DNA of 64,000 bases from Streptomyces sp. NBC_01803 (GTDB lineage: Bacteria; Actinomycetota; Actinomycetes; Streptomycetales; Streptomycetaceae). Shown one piece after another: positions 8,556 to 16,835 of this stretch. Under the pieces are notes generated by a model. It had not been told where the DNA came from. It searched no databases and saw only the letters and a program-made list of their open reading frames with translations. The stretch covers positions 5,202,001-5,266,000 of the forward strand of contig NZ_CP109073.1 in NCBI RefSeq assembly GCF_035917415.1, given 5' to 3'. Each line of letters starts with the position of its first letter. Position 1 is the stretch's first letter. Position numbers and translations under genes: made by a program.

Positions 8556-9017
8556 TCAGAAGTAGTAGCGGGTGACGCTCTCCGCCACGCAGACGGGCTT
8601 CGACCCGCCCTCGCGCTCCACGGTCACCGCCAGCGCGACCTGCACCCCCTCGCCCACGTCCGTGACCTCGGCGATCGCGGCGCTCGCCCGCACCCGTGAG
8701 CCGACCGGGACGGGAGCGGGGAAACGAACCTTGTTGACCCCGTAGTTCAGGGCCATCCGCACGCCCTCGACCCGCACCACCTGCGGCACGAAGACCGGCA
8801 GCAGAGCCAGCGTCAGATAGCCGTGCGCGATGGTCGTGCCGAACGGACCGGCCGCCGCCCGCTCGGGGTCGACGTGGATCCACTGGTGATCACCGGTCGC
8901 CTCCGCGAAGAGGTCGACCTTCTTCTGATCGATCTCCAGCCAGTCGCTGGTCCCCAACCGCTCGCCGACCGCTGCCCGCAGCTCCTCCGGCGACGTGAAA
9001 ATCCTCGGTTCCGCCAT
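8556..9017 (-). CDS. MaoC family (R)-specific enoyl-CoA hydratase-like protein
   Basis: 153 residues, a single hot-dog domain. The hydratase-2 motif is present: FAEATGDHQWIHVDPERA gives the catalytic Asp-His pair, and GPFGTTIAHGYLTLAL follows as in (R)-hydratases of the MaoC family. The enzyme should hydrate trans-2-enoyl-CoA in fatty acid or polyhydroxyalkanoate metabolism. It starts with MAEPRIFTSPEELRAAVG, as is common for actinobacterial members. It stands alone between the DUF202 gene at 9051 and the XRE gene, on the same strand as both. Confidence 0.93.
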   Translation of the reverse strand: MAEPRIFTSPEELRAAVGERLGTSDWLEIDQKKVDLFAEATGDHQWIHVDPERAAAGPFGTTIAHGYLTLALLPVFVPQVVRVEGVRMALNYGVNKVRFPAPVPVGSRVRASAAIAEVTDVGEGVQVALAVTVEREGGSKPVCVAESVTRYYF

Positions 9018-9050
9018 GCCTTCAGCATACTGGTCAGTAGCCTCGCGGCG

Positions 9051-9374
9051 TCAGTCCGGAACGGCGAGCACCACCATCCCGACCAGCGCGGCGGCCACCA
9101 CCACTCCGGCCGCCCCCAGCACCGTGCCGCCCGTGGGCGCCCCCGGCGGCCGGCCGGTGGTGAGCGCCTGGATGCGCCGGTGGGCCAGCGCCAGAAAGCT
9201 CACCCACAGCAGCGCGGCCAGCGCCACCCCCACACTGCCCACCGCCCGCCCGCCGTCCGAGGTCACCAGCCCCCGCGCCGCCAGCACCACCACGAGGGCG
9301 AACGACAGGGTCGTACGCCGCCACGCGAGCCGCGTGCGCTCCGGCTGGACGCCGGGATCACGAGGATCGCTCAC
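9051..9374 (-). CDS. DUF202 family small membrane protein
   Basis: 107 residues with three hydrophobic helices (about 23-38, 46-64, 86-104). The conserved N-terminal element PERTRLAWRRTTLSF is the DUF202 signature that precedes the first helix. The family has no agreed function. A second DUF202 gene lies upstream at 9568-9966 on the same strand; the two would form a membrane pair, but their genes are separated by 193 bp occupied by a tandem duplication. Confidence 0.88.
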   Translation of the reverse strand: MSDPRDPGVQPERTRLAWRRTTLSFALVVVLAARGLVTSDGGRAVGSVGVALAALLWVSFLALAHRRIQALTTGRPPGAPTGGTVLGAAGVVVAAALVGMVVLAVPD

Positions 9375-9384
9375 GCCCGCGCGC

Positions 9385-9569
9385 CGCTCGTGGTGCGGTC
9401 TGGTTCGCTTCTCCGGCCATCGGGCGGTGGTGGGGGGTTGTGTGCTGTCTGCGGGCCGGTGGCCCGGTGGCCGTCGCTCGTGGTGGTGTGTGGTTCGCTT
9501 CTCCGGCCATCGGGCGGTGGTGGGGGGTTGTGTGCCGTCTGCGGGCCGGTGGCCCGGTGGCCGTCGCTC
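9385..9569. repeat. Two tandem copies of a 90-bp unit between the DUF202 genes
   Basis: The sequence starting CGCTCGTGGTG at 9385 recurs with an offset of exactly 90 bp. Positions from about 9401 and 9491 onward are nearly identical for 75 bp (GGTTCGCTTCTCCGGCCATC and on), with a few differences around the junction. The unit is G-rich and includes CGGTGGTGGGGGGTTGTGTG. The last copy runs into the stop codon of the upstream DUF202 gene. Related G-rich intergenic sequences are, from memory, dispersed in Streptomyces genomes. Confidence 0.9.
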
Positions 9570-9966
9570 ACGAACCCGCCCAGCCCAGCAGCACCGCGCC
9601 GATCACCAGCAGGGCGGTGATCACCGTGCCCACCGCCAGCAGCGCCGGGAAGCGGCTCACCGGCAGGTCCTCGCCGCGCCGCATCGCGCGCTCGGAGCGC
9701 ACCCAGTGGTTCACGGCCCGGACCGCGCACAGCGCGCCGCCCGCCAGCAGCAGCACCGAGACCGTGGTGCGCAGCGCCCAGCGCAGCTCCGTCAGGAACT
9801 GGTCCACCCCGATCCCGCCCGCCAGCAGCGCCAGCGCGGTGCGCAACCAGGCCAGGAACGTCCGTTCGTTGGCGAGACTGAAGCGGTAGTCCGGCGTCGC
9901 TCCCTCGGCCCGCAGGCGCCGCGGGGAGAACCACAGCCGCACCGTCGCCAGCACCTGTCTGATCAT
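9568..9966 (-). CDS. YidH-like DUF202 membrane protein
   Basis: 132 residues from ATG 9966; the open frame extends to 10125 but the family start fits MIRQVLATVRLWFSPRRL. The signature YRFSLANERTFLAWLRTALALLAGGIG is the YidH form of DUF202, followed by two more helices (about residues 69-85 and 107-127). The protein should be an integral membrane protein of unknown role. It lies upstream of the shorter DUF202 gene and divergent from pxpA. Confidence 0.88.
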   Translation of the reverse strand: MIRQVLATVRLWFSPRRLRAEGATPDYRFSLANERTFLAWLRTALALLAGGIGVDQFLTELRWALRTTVSVLLLAGGALCAVRAVNHWVRSERAMRRGEDLPVSRFPALLAVGTVITALLVIGAVLLGWAGS

Positions 9967-10109
9967 GCTACGAGCGTAGGCGCCGCCGTCCCGCGTTCGA
10001 CGGCGGTGGTGGGAGCCCTCCACGCCCCCGCGCCCGCCGTTCGCGAGCACGCCCGCGTCGCCGGGTATATGTTCATCAGCGACGCACGGGACGAGGAACA
10101 CCAGGTGGC

Positions 10110-10886
10110 ATGACGCCGATGACACACGAAGCGTCGATCGACCTCAACGCCGATCTCGGCGAGGGCTTCGGCCGCTGGCGGCTGACCGACGACGAGGCGC
10201 TGCTGTCCGTCGTCACCAGCGCCAACGTGGCCTGCGGCTACCACGCCGGTGACGCGCCCACCATGCGGCGGGTGTGCGAGCTGGCGGCCGAGCGGGGCGT
10301 GAGCATCGGCGCCCAGGTCTCCTACCGCGACCTCGCCGGGTTCGGCCGCCGCTCGATGGACGTCCCGCCCGACGAGCTGGCCGCCGAGGTCGCGTACCAG
10401 ATCGGCGCCCTGGAGATCTTCGCCCGCGCGGCGGGTTCCCGGGTGGCCTACGTCAAACCGCACGGCGCGCTCTACAACCGGACCGTGCGCGACGAGGCGC
10501 AGGCCGCCGCCGTGGCCGAGGGCGTGGCCCTCGCCGGACAGCGCCTGCCGGTCCTCGGCCTGCCGGGCTCCCGCCTGCACGAGGCCGCCGCACGGGCCGG
10601 CCTGCCGGTGGTGGCCGAGGCGTTCGCCGACCGGGCCTACACCGACGCCGGCACCCTGGTGCCGCGCGGCCGGGACGGCGCGGTCGTCACCGACCCCGAC
10701 ACCGTGGTGGAACGCTCGGTCGGCATCGCCCGGGACGGCGTGGTCACCTCGGAGAACGGCACGCGCGTCCACGTCGCGGCACGCTCGCTGTGCCTGCATG
10801 GGGACACCGCCGGGGCCCAGGACCTCGCCCGGCGGGTCCGCGCGGCCCTGGAGAAGGCCGGGATCGGGCTGGAGCGGTTCGCGTGA
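10110..10886 (+). CDS. pxpA: 5-oxoprolinase subunit A (LamB/YcsF family)
   Basis: 258 residues. Signature segments of the family are present: IDLNADLGEGFGRW, SANVACGYHAGDA, VKPHGALYN and EAFADRAYTDAGTLVPR. With PxpB and PxpC it forms the ATP-dependent enzyme that opens 5-oxoproline (pyroglutamate) to glutamate. ATG 10119 is an alternative start. The gene overlaps pxpB by GTGA (10883-10886), which indicates translational coupling and equal supply of subunits. Confidence 0.96.
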   Translation: MTPMTHEASIDLNADLGEGFGRWRLTDDEALLSVVTSANVACGYHAGDAPTMRRVCELAAERGVSIGAQVSYRDLAGFGRRSMDVPPDELAAEVAYQIGALEIFARAAGSRVAYVKPHGALYNRTVRDEAQAAAVAEGVALAGQRLPVLGLPGSRLHEAAARAGLPVVAEAFADRAYTDAGTLVPRGRDGAVVTDPDTVVERSVGIARDGVVTSENGTRVHVAARSLCLHGDTAGAQDLARRVRAALEKAGIGLERFA

Positions 10887-11536
10887 GACTGATGCCCGTG
10901 GGGGAGCGCGCGCTCCTCGTGGAGCTGTCGACCGGCGAGGAAGCCCAGGCCCTCCACGCCGAGCTGCTGCGGCGCCGGGCGGCCGGTGACCTCCCGCCGG
11001 TCGGGGAGATCGTGCCCGCCGCGCGCACCGTGCTGCTCGACGGGGTGGCCGACCCCGGCGGCCTGGCCCGGCGCCTGACGACCTGGGAGATCCCGCCGCT
11101 GGCCGCCCAGGCCACCGAGACGGTCGAGATCCCGGTGCGCTACGACGGCCCCGACCTCGCCGACGTGGCCGCGCTGTGGGGCGTGCCGGAGAGGGAGGTC
11201 GCGCGCGTGCACTCCGGGGCCGGGTTCCGCGTCGCCTTCTGCGGGTTCGCCCCCGGCTTCGGGTATCTGACGGGGCTGGACGAACGGTACGCCGTGCCGC
11301 GCCGCGACACCCCCAGGACCCGGGTGCCGGCCGGCTCGGTCGCCCTGGCCGGCCCGTACACGGGCGTCTACCCGCGCACCTCGCCCGGCGGCTGGCAGCT
11401 CATCGGCACCACGGACGCGGTGTTGTGGGATCCGGCCCGCGAGCCGGCGGCGCTGCTGACGCCGGGCACCCGCGTCCGGTTCGTCGCGCGGGCACCGGAG
11501 CGGCCATCGGAGCGGACGTCGGAGCGGACGTCGTGA
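10883..11536 (+). CDS. pxpB: 5-oxoprolinase subunit B (KipI / allophanate hydrolase subunit 1 family)
   Basis: 217 residues from GTG 10883, which overlaps the pxpA stop; ATG 10892 is a second possibility. The family core is clear: AFCGFAPGFGYLTGL, VPRRDTPRTRVPAGSVALAG and YPRTSPGGWQLIGTT. It contributes the ATP-binding half of the PxpBC subcomplex. The C-terminus ends in a degenerate ERPSERTSERTS run. It overlaps pxpC by GTGA at 11533-11536. Confidence 0.95.
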   Translation: MRLMPVGERALLVELSTGEEAQALHAELLRRRAAGDLPPVGEIVPAARTVLLDGVADPGGLARRLTTWEIPPLAAQATETVEIPVRYDGPDLADVAALWGVPEREVARVHSGAGFRVAFCGFAPGFGYLTGLDERYAVPRRDTPRTRVPAGSVALAGPYTGVYPRTSPGGWQLIGTTDAVLWDPAREPAALLTPGTRVRFVARAPERPSERTSERTS

Positions 11537-12426
11537 ACGACCGCGCGTTCGCCGTGGTCCGGGCGGGCGCCCTGACCACCGTCCAGGATCTCGGCCGCGC
11601 CGGTCTCGCCCACCTCGGGGTGCCGCGCTCCGGGGCCCTGGACCTGCCCGCGCACCTGCTGGCCAACCGCCTCGTCGGCAACCCGCCGGACGCCGCCACC
11701 CTGGAGACCACGCTCACCGGCTGCGCCGTGCGGCCGTGCCGCGCCGTGACCGCCGCCGTGACCGGCGCACCGTGCGCGGTGACCGTCGACGGGCGGCCCG
11801 TGCCGTGGGGCGCGGCCGTGCGGGTGCCCGCCGGGGCCGTGCTCGTGGCCGGGCCGGCCACCGGGGGAGTGCGCGGCTACCTCGCCCTCGCGGGCGGCGT
11901 GGCCGTCGCGCCGGTGCTCGGCAGCCGCGCCACCGACCTGCTCTCCGGGCTCGGCCCGCCGCCGCTGGCCGACGGCGTGATGATGCCGCTGGGCGAACCA
12001 ACCGGGCCGCCGCCCCCGCTCGACGCGGCGCCGCAGCCCGCGCCGCCGCGCGAGCTGGTCCTGCGGGTGCGGCTCGGACCGCGCGACGACTGGCTCACCG
12101 AGGCCGCCCCGCGCACCCTGGCCACCGGCCGGTACCGGGTGTCGACCGCGAGCAACCGGATCGGCCTGCGCACGGAGGGCCCGCCGCTGGCGCGCGCCCG
12201 GGAGGGGGAGCTGCCCAGCGAGGGCATGGTGCTCGGTGCCGTGCAGGTGCCGCCGGACGGCAGCCCGGTCGTCTTCCTCGCCGACCACCCGACCACCGGC
12301 GGCTACCCGGTCGTCGGCGTGGTGCCGGCGCCCGATCTCGCCGCCGCCGCCCAGGCCGTGCCGGGCACCCCACTGCGTTTCGTCCCGCTGCGCGGCGCGC
12401 GGCTCACGGCGGCGGCCGGCGCCTGA
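11533..12426 (+). CDS. pxpC: 5-oxoprolinase subunit C (KipA / allophanate hydrolase subunit 2 family)
   Basis: 297 residues from GTG 11533. Diagnostic segments are TVQDLGRAGLAHLGVPRSGALD near the N-terminus, RGYLALAGGV in the middle, and the C-terminal PSEGMVLGAVQVPPDGSPV and DHPTTGGYPVVG. It completes pyroglutamate cleavage with PxpA and PxpB. The operon ends here and is convergent with the gas vesicle operon, with 37 bp between the stop codons and no clear terminator. Confidence 0.95.
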   Translation: MNDRAFAVVRAGALTTVQDLGRAGLAHLGVPRSGALDLPAHLLANRLVGNPPDAATLETTLTGCAVRPCRAVTAAVTGAPCAVTVDGRPVPWGAAVRVPAGAVLVAGPATGGVRGYLALAGGVAVAPVLGSRATDLLSGLGPPPLADGVMMPLGEPTGPPPPLDAAPQPAPPRELVLRVRLGPRDDWLTEAAPRTLATGRYRVSTASNRIGLRTEGPPLARAREGELPSEGMVLGAVQVPPDGSPVVFLADHPTTGGYPVVGVVPAPDLAAAAQAVPGTPLRFVPLRGARLTAAAGA

Positions 12427-12463
12427 CGGCGGCTGGTTCGCCGGTCGGCGGGCGGGCCGTCGT

Positions 12464-12778
12464 TCACCTCTCGCCGGGAGGCGGCAGCAGGGTGCCCAGC
12501 GGGCCGAGGTCAAGGTTCAGGTCCTCGGGGGTCAGGTCGTAGCGTGCGCACAGCTCCTCCATGCGCTTCGCCAGCAGCATCAGGGTCAGGCCGATCCGCT
12601 CCTCCTGGTCCTCCGTCAGATCGCCATGGTCGACCCGGCGCAGCGCCTGGCGTTCCATGAGCTGGCGCAGCAGCTCGATCACGGTCAGGACCAGCCGCAT
12701 CAGGTCGCGTTCGACCGTGTCGCGGTCCAGCTCGATGCGTCCGCCCGTGCCGCCCGTGCCGCCCGTGCCGCCCGTCAT
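12464..12778 (-). CDS. gvpK: Gas vesicle protein GvpK
   Basis: 104 residues. The GvpK core VERDLMRLVLTVIELLRQLMERQALRR and GLTLMLLAKRMEELCARYDL is easily recognised. The N-terminus TGGTGGTGGTGG is encoded by a 9-bp tandem repeat. GvpK is a minor protein needed for vesicle assembly. It is the last gene of the operon and overlaps gvpS by ATGA (12775-12778). Confidence 0.95.
   Translation of the reverse strand: MTGGTGGTGGTGGRIELDRDTVERDLMRLVLTVIELLRQLMERQALRRVDHGDLTEDQEERIGLTLMLLAKRMEELCARYDLTPEDLNLDLGPLGTLLPPPGER
12740..12775 (-). repeat. 9-bp tandem repeat encoding TGG units at the GvpK N-terminus
   Basis: Four units of GTGCCGCCC (plus strand) encode TGG-TGG-TGG-TGG at residues 2-13 of GvpK. 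The unit keeps the frame. Confidence 0.75.
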
Positions 12779-12966
12779 TCGATCTCCCCGGCCACGGAGG
12801 TGATCAGCGCCCGCAGGTCCACGCGGACCAGATCGACGTCCGCGATGCTCAGCGTCAGATTCCCGACCAGCACCACGCCGCCCGCCAGCAGCCGGTCCAG
12901 CAGGTCGACCAGCGCGATCCGGCGGGCGGCGGGCGCGTGAGCGGGCGTCGCCATCGGGTCGTTCAC
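12775..12966 (-). CDS. gvpS: Gas vesicle protein GvpS (GvpA-like minor shell protein)
   Basis: 63 residues from GTG 12966, which overlaps the stop of gvpL by GTGA; ATG 12954 is possible. The GvpA fold core LVDLLDRLLAGGVVLVGNLTLSIADVDLVRVDLRALITSV shows the alternating hydrophobic pattern of this family. In Streptomyces clusters this position is called gvpS. It is likely a minor structural component. Confidence 0.9.
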   Translation of the reverse strand: MNDPMATPAHAPAARRIALVDLLDRLLAGGVVLVGNLTLSIADVDLVRVDLRALITSVAGEIE

Positions 12967-13745
12967 CGCGACACCGCTTCCTCGTCCGCCGTGAAGGAGT
13001 ACGGCGCCCACGGGCCGGTCAGGCTCAGCCGGAGTCCGGTCAGCCGGCCGGCCAGCTCGCCGGCCAGCGCGCAGAACGCCTGGCCGTCCTCGCGGCGGAC
13101 CAGGTAGGCGCCGTTGAGCAGGTTCTGCCCCGGCTCGCCCGAGAGGCGGGCATCCTGCGGCGGGTGCAGGCGAGCGCCTTCCGCCGCCCTTACCAGCGCG
13201 TCGTGCACCGAGCGGACCGCGTCCTCGGCCTCGCGCCGGGTGCCGCCCTCGGCCTGCCGCTGCCTGCCGCGCTGCCGAAGGTAGTCGCGGCCGGAGGCCG
13301 GTTTGGCCGCCGGGGCCCGCGCGGAGCCGGGCGCGGGTGGGTCGGCGTACACCTTGACGCCCCACTCGGCGCGGCCGTCGAGGCGGTCGAGCGCGGCGGT
13401 GAACCGCGCGTGGTTCACCGTCAGCAGCCGCCGTATCCCGGCCTCGTCCCGGCAGACGGTGGCCAGCCGCAGCGGCAGGACACCGCCGCCCGCCAACAGG
13501 CCGTCCACCACCCGCTGATGGCCGCGCGCCGTCCGCTCCAGCCACGCCAGGTCCGTCAACCGGGCCCGCAGCGGCTCCTCGGCGAAGTCCCGCGCCGGGA
13601 CGCGGCTGACCACGGCGGCCAGCCCGTCGTCCGGCACCGCCGCCGGCGGCCCGTCGTCCACGCCGCGCAAGCCCGCCGGCAGCTCGTCCCCGGCGCCGCC
13701 GCGTGTGACGGCGTAGACGTACCAGAGGCACCCGTCCTCGCTCAT
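12963..13745 (-). CDS. gvpL: Gas vesicle protein GvpL (GvpF/GvpL family)
   Basis: 260 residues from ATG 13745. The family start LWYVYAVTRGG, the central LPLRLATVCRDEAGIRRLL, the NLLNGAYLVRRED region and the end GLRLSLTGPWAPYSFT are characteristic. GvpF/L proteins bind GvpA and are minor components needed for assembly. A charged KPASGRDYLRQRGRQRQ insertion sits in the middle. It overlaps both neighbours by 4 bp. Confidence 0.94.
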   Translation of the reverse strand: MSEDGCLWYVYAVTRGGAGDELPAGLRGVDDGPPAAVPDDGLAAVVSRVPARDFAEEPLRARLTDLAWLERTARGHQRVVDGLLAGGGVLPLRLATVCRDEAGIRRLLTVNHARFTAALDRLDGRAEWGVKVYADPPAPGSARAPAAKPASGRDYLRQRGRQRQAEGGTRREAEDAVRSVHDALVRAAEGARLHPPQDARLSGEPGQNLLNGAYLVRREDGQAFCALAGELAGRLTGLRLSLTGPWAPYSFTADEEAVSR

Positions 13746-14086
13746 GGGATCTCCTCCCGCCTCTCCAGGGCCGCGACGCGCTCCCGCAGCCGTTCGTTCT
13801 CCTCGGCCAGCTCCCGCCCGCCGTCCGAGCGGGCGCGGGACGAGAGCGACGGGTCGTGCTCCCACCAGTCGATGCCCATCTCCTTCGCCTTGTCGACGGA
13901 GGCCACGAGAAGCCGGAGCTTGATGGTGAGCAGCTCGATATCGAGCAGGTTGATCGTGATGTCCCCGGCGATGACCACGCCCTTGTCGAGGACCCGTTCG
14001 AGGATGTCCGCCAAGTTGGCGCTGCCGCCGCCCCCGGCCGCCAGGCCGGGCGGGCCGTACGGTCCGGACACGGCCGCCGTCGTCAT
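13742..14086 (-). CDS. gvpJ: Gas vesicle protein GvpJ (GvpA-like)
   Basis: 114 residues from ATG 14086. Residues about 23-70 hold the GvpA-like shell domain (LADILERVLDKGVVIAGDIT, NLLDIELLTIKLRLLVASVDKAKEMGID). The C-terminal part is a charged coiled coil (ELAEENERLRERVAALERRE). GvpJ is a minor GvpA paralogue thought to act in nucleation of the vesicle. ATGA overlaps with both neighbours. Confidence 0.94.
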   Translation of the reverse strand: MTTAAVSGPYGPPGLAAGGGGSANLADILERVLDKGVVIAGDITINLLDIELLTIKLRLLVASVDKAKEMGIDWWEHDPSLSSRARSDGGRELAEENERLRERVAALERREEIP

Positions 14087-14739
14087 GACGGCGAGCCCCC
14101 GCCGGTCCCGCTCTCCTTCGCGTCGGCTACCGCGTCCTCGTGGCCGACGACGACCTCCCCGTTCTCGATCTCGCCGCGCCACTCGCCGGTGGCCTCGCCG
14201 CGCAGCGTCACGAACCGGCGGAAGTTCTTCAGATCCAGCCGGGCCCGGCGGCCCTGCGCGCGCCACAGCGCGCCCGTCCGCTCCAGCAGGCCCTGGGGGT
14301 GGTACTCGATGACCAGCAGGACCCGGGTGAGGGTGTCGGTGAGCGGGTGGAACGTGACGACGCCCTTGAGCGTGCCGCCGCCCTCGGTCGTCCAGGCGAT
14401 CCGCTCGTTGGGGATCTGCTCGGTGATCCGGGCCTGCCATGCGCGGGTGACGCCCATGACCCTGGCCCGCCAGTGGGTGGTCGTGTCGTCCACCTGCTCG
14501 ACGTCCTCGACGCCGCCCGCGAAGGCGCTGAACTCCTGGAACTGCGTCCACTGGTCGTACGCCTCGCGCACGGGCACGCCGATGTCGATGTCCTCGACAA
14601 AGGTGAGGAACCCACCGCCGCCGTTCGCGCTGACACGCTCCTTCAGGCCGGCCGCGCCCGACCGCACGGCCGAGCGCACCGCGCTCGTGCCCTCGGCGGC
14701 CTTGCCCCGGCTTCTTCCGGTGATTTCCGCGAGCTTCAT
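14083..14739 (-). CDS. gvpZ: SRPBCC family protein of gas vesicle clusters (GvpZ)
   Basis: 218 residues. An SRPBCC (START-like) domain spans about residues 43-170: FVEDIDIGVPVREAYDQWTQFQEFSAF is the typical first helix-grip element. The gene sits where Streptomyces gvp clusters carry gvpZ. SRPBCC proteins bind hydrophobic ligands; the role in vesicles is unknown. The N-terminal 40 residues are basic and the C-terminus is acidic. It overlaps gvpJ by ATGA and is separated from gvpY by 120 bp. Confidence 0.82.
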   Translation of the reverse strand: MKLAEITGRSRGKAAEGTSAVRSAVRSGAAGLKERVSANGGGGFLTFVEDIDIGVPVREAYDQWTQFQEFSAFAGGVEDVEQVDDTTTHWRARVMGVTRAWQARITEQIPNERIAWTTEGGGTLKGVVTFHPLTDTLTRVLLVIEYHPQGLLERTGALWRAQGRRARLDLKNFRRFVTLRGEATGEWRGEIENGEVVVGHEDAVADAKESGTGGGSPS

Positions 14740-14859
14740 GATGTCCGTACTCCTGCCCTCAGCGATGTCGGTGATGGATCACGCCGACGCCCCGTCCGGA
14801 CCGGCGCGGCGGCCCCCCGCCGGACGGGACGGGTCACCGGGTCGCCGTCGACCGGGGTG

Positions 14860-15336
14860 TCATCCATCCGCCTCACCGCTCTCGTTCGCCTTAACCTTCC
14901 GGGTCGGGGCGCGTTTGGCCGTCGTGGCAGCCTTTCCGGCCGGGCCGGCGGTCGTCCGCGAGGACTTTCCCGCCGTGCTCCGCTTCGTGGCGGCGGCCTT
15001 CGTGGCAGCGGCCTTCCGGGCAGCGGCCTTCCGGGCGGTGGTCTTCTTCGCCGCCGTCTTCTTCGCGGCCGTCTTCCGTGTCGCGGGCTTCTTCGCCGCC
15101 GTCTTCTTCGCGGTCTCCGCGCCCTTCCCGGCGGTCTCCGCGGCCTTGCCGGTGACCTGGTCCGTGGCCTCGCCCACCCCGTCCGTCACCGAGCCGGCGC
15201 TCTCCCGCGGGCTCCGCGTCACGGCACCGAGGGGAAGGCGGGCCAGCGGCACGCTCGGGAACCCCACCCGGCCCAGGGCGTATCCGGCGGTCGCGGCCAG
15301 GGCCACGGCCACGGCGGTTGTGCTGTTGTTCGTCAT
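14860..15336 (-). CDS. gvpY: Lysine/alanine-rich histone-H1-like protein of gas vesicle clusters (GvpY)
   Basis: 158 residues from ATG 15336, which overlaps the gvpG stop. A hydrophobic N-terminus (TTAVAVALAATAGYALG) may anchor the protein. From about residue 75 the chain is almost only Ala, Lys, Arg and Thr in KKTAAKK and RKAAARKAA units, like the tail of histone H1 or Streptomyces Lys-rich nucleoid proteins. The gene order O-A-F-G-Y-Z-J-L-S-K identifies it as gvpY. Its work is unknown; binding nucleic acid or an acidic surface is inference. Confidence 0.78.
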   Translation of the reverse strand: MTNNSTTAVAVALAATAGYALGRVGFPSVPLARLPLGAVTRSPRESAGSVTDGVGEATDQVTGKAAETAGKGAETAKKTAAKKPATRKTAAKKTAAKKTTARKAAARKAAATKAAATKRSTAGKSSRTTAGPAGKAATTAKRAPTRKVKANESGEADG

Positions 15337-15575
15337 CGGGTCAACCAATCGTGGGTCGGGTCAAGGCGTTCCAGCAGTTCGTCCTCGCGCCGGTCGAACT
15401 CCCCCTCGTCGATCAGGCCGCTGATCAACTCCTCTTCCAGCCCGGCGAGTTCGCGTTGCACGACGGACGGGTCGTAGTACTGCCGCTCCGCCTCCGCGAC
15501 TACCTGCTCCAGCACCCAGCCCGCGCCGCGGGCCGGGGCGAGCGGCAGCAGCAGGATCTCTCTCAGCAGGCCCAT
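15333..15575 (-). CDS. gvpG: Gas vesicle protein GvpG
   Basis: 80 residues from ATG 15575; the longer open frame upstream has no coding character. GvpG signature: MGLLREILLLPLAPARGAGWVLEQV, then EELISGLIDEGEFDRREDELLERLD, a short helical acidic protein. GvpG is an assembly factor. It lies between gvpF (25-bp gap) and gvpY (ATGA overlap). Confidence 0.93.
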   Translation of the reverse strand: MGLLREILLLPLAPARGAGWVLEQVVAEAERQYYDPSVVQRELAGLEEELISGLIDEGEFDRREDELLERLDPTHDWLTR

Positions 15576-15600
15576 GGCCGTCTCACGCGCCCTTCCGCTC

Positions 15601-16338
15601 TCACGCGGCCTCCACCGGGTCGGTCCGCACGAAGCTGTACGGCGGCAGCGGCCCGCTGATCCGGATGTCGAGGTGCGGGCTCCCGGCCCGCAGCTCCTCC
15701 AGGGCGGCGAGGAAGCCCACGGCCTCATCGCGGCCCACCAGGAACGACAGGTTCACCACCCGGCCCGCGCCGTCGGGACCCCGGCGGTGGTGTTCGGCGT
15801 AGGTGGCGAGGGCGTACTCGACGGTCCGCGCGTCCTGAAGCTCGCGGTCCCGGACGGCGTCCGCGACGAGTTGCCCGAGCCGGAGCCGGTCCTGGTACGT
15901 CGCGCCGCCCTCGACCCGGGTGGCCTCGTTGAGCTTCCTGATCTCCGGGTTCTCGGCCAGGATCGCCCGCAGCAGGACGTCCTCCCGGTGCAGCGCCTTG
16001 ATGTTGTACTCGACCCGGTCCGCTACCGTCTCCAACTGGCCCCGGTAGAGGTCGGCGTGCCGCGCCAGCGCGCCCCGGACGGCGTCGTCGTCGGGCGCCG
16101 TGCTGCCGAACCGCAGTGGCAGCACCGCGCCCGCCGCGGCGGCGGCCGTCAGCACCCGCTGATGCGCGAACAGGTCGCGCCGCTTGGGCCGCAGCCCCTC
16201 GGGGCAGTCGCTGACGACGGCCGCCGTGTCGTTCTCCCGCAGGACACGGACCGCGCGCGGCGGATCGCCGACGCCGACCAGCCCCTCGGGAAGGCGGGGC
16301 AGGTCGGCCCCGGCGATGCCGTAGACATAAGTGGTCAC
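15601..16338 (-). CDS. gvpF: Gas vesicle protein GvpF
   Basis: 245 residues from GTG 16338, overlapping the gvpA stop by GTGA. The family start [19 protein letters not shown], the [16 protein letters not shown] segment and the final [11 protein letters not shown] are diagnostic of the GvpF/L family. In other systems GvpF lies at the gas-facing side and contacts GvpA. Coupling to gvpA translation fits that role. Confidence 0.95.
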   Translation of the reverse strand: MTTYVYGIAGADLPRLPEGLVGVGDPPRAVRVLRENDTAAVVSDCPEGLRPKRRDLFAHQRVLTAAAAAGAVLPLRFGSTAPDDDAVRGALARHADLYRGQLETVADRVEYNIKALHREDVLLRAILAENPEIRKLNEATRVEGGATYQDRLRLGQLVADAVRDRELQDARTVEYALATYAEHHRRGPDGAGRVVNLSFLVGRDEAVGFLAALEELRAGSPHLDIRISGPLPPYSFVRTDPVEAA

Positions 16339-16796
16339 TCGGATTCCCTCTCCCGCCGCGACGTCGTGGTGCGGCGTGTCTTCCTGGGCTCCGCCTCCTT
16401 CGCCTCCTCCTCACCGTCCGAGGAGGACGGGGTGAGCCCGTCTCTGCCCTTCTTGAAGGCGTCGGAGATCGTCTCGGCGGCTCCGGACAGGGCGCCCTTG
16501 GTCTTGCCGCGCGCGCCGTTCTCGGTGAGCCCGCCGACGAGTTCGGGCACGCCCGGGTCCTTGGCCGGTCCGGCCTCCAGGTCCAGCCGGTTGCACGCCT
16601 CCGCGAACCGCAGATACGTGTCCACGCTCGCGACCACGACGCGCACGTCGATCTTGAGGATCTCGATGCCGACCAGGGAGACGCGGACGAACGCGTCGAT
16701 CACCAGGCCGCGGTCGAGGATGAGTTCGAGGACGTCGTAGAGGGTGCCGGACCGGGAGCCCGAGGTCTGCTGGATGGGTGCGACCGCTGTGGTCAT
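16335..16796 (-). CDS. gvpA: Major gas vesicle shell protein GvpA with hydrophilic C-terminal extension
   Basis: 153 residues. Residues about 16-73 are the conserved GvpA shell unit ([40 protein letters not shown]). The remaining 80 residues are charged and low in complexity ([16 protein letters not shown]), twice the length of the cyanobacterial protein, which is about 70 residues. The tail would decorate the outer or inner face of the shell or be processed. The gene lies 39 bp after gvpO and is coupled to gvpF. Confidence 0.94.
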   Translation of the reverse strand: MTTAVAPIQQTSGSRSGTLYDVLELILDRGLVIDAFVRVSLVGIEILKIDVRVVVASVDTYLRFAEACNRLDLEAGPAKDPGVPELVGGLTENGARGKTKGALSGAAETISDAFKKGRDGLTPSSSDGEEEAKEAEPRKTRRTTTSRRERESE

Positions 16797-16835
16797 GTTC
16801 GGAAGCCTCCTTCTGGGGCCTTGGCCGGGTTTCGG

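Noticed and set aside
9371..9934. 187-codon minus-strand frame across the 90-bp repeat
   Set aside because: It is a shadow of the YidH-like gene in another frame and then reads repeat sequence; the conserved DUF202 motif is in the frame 9568-9966.
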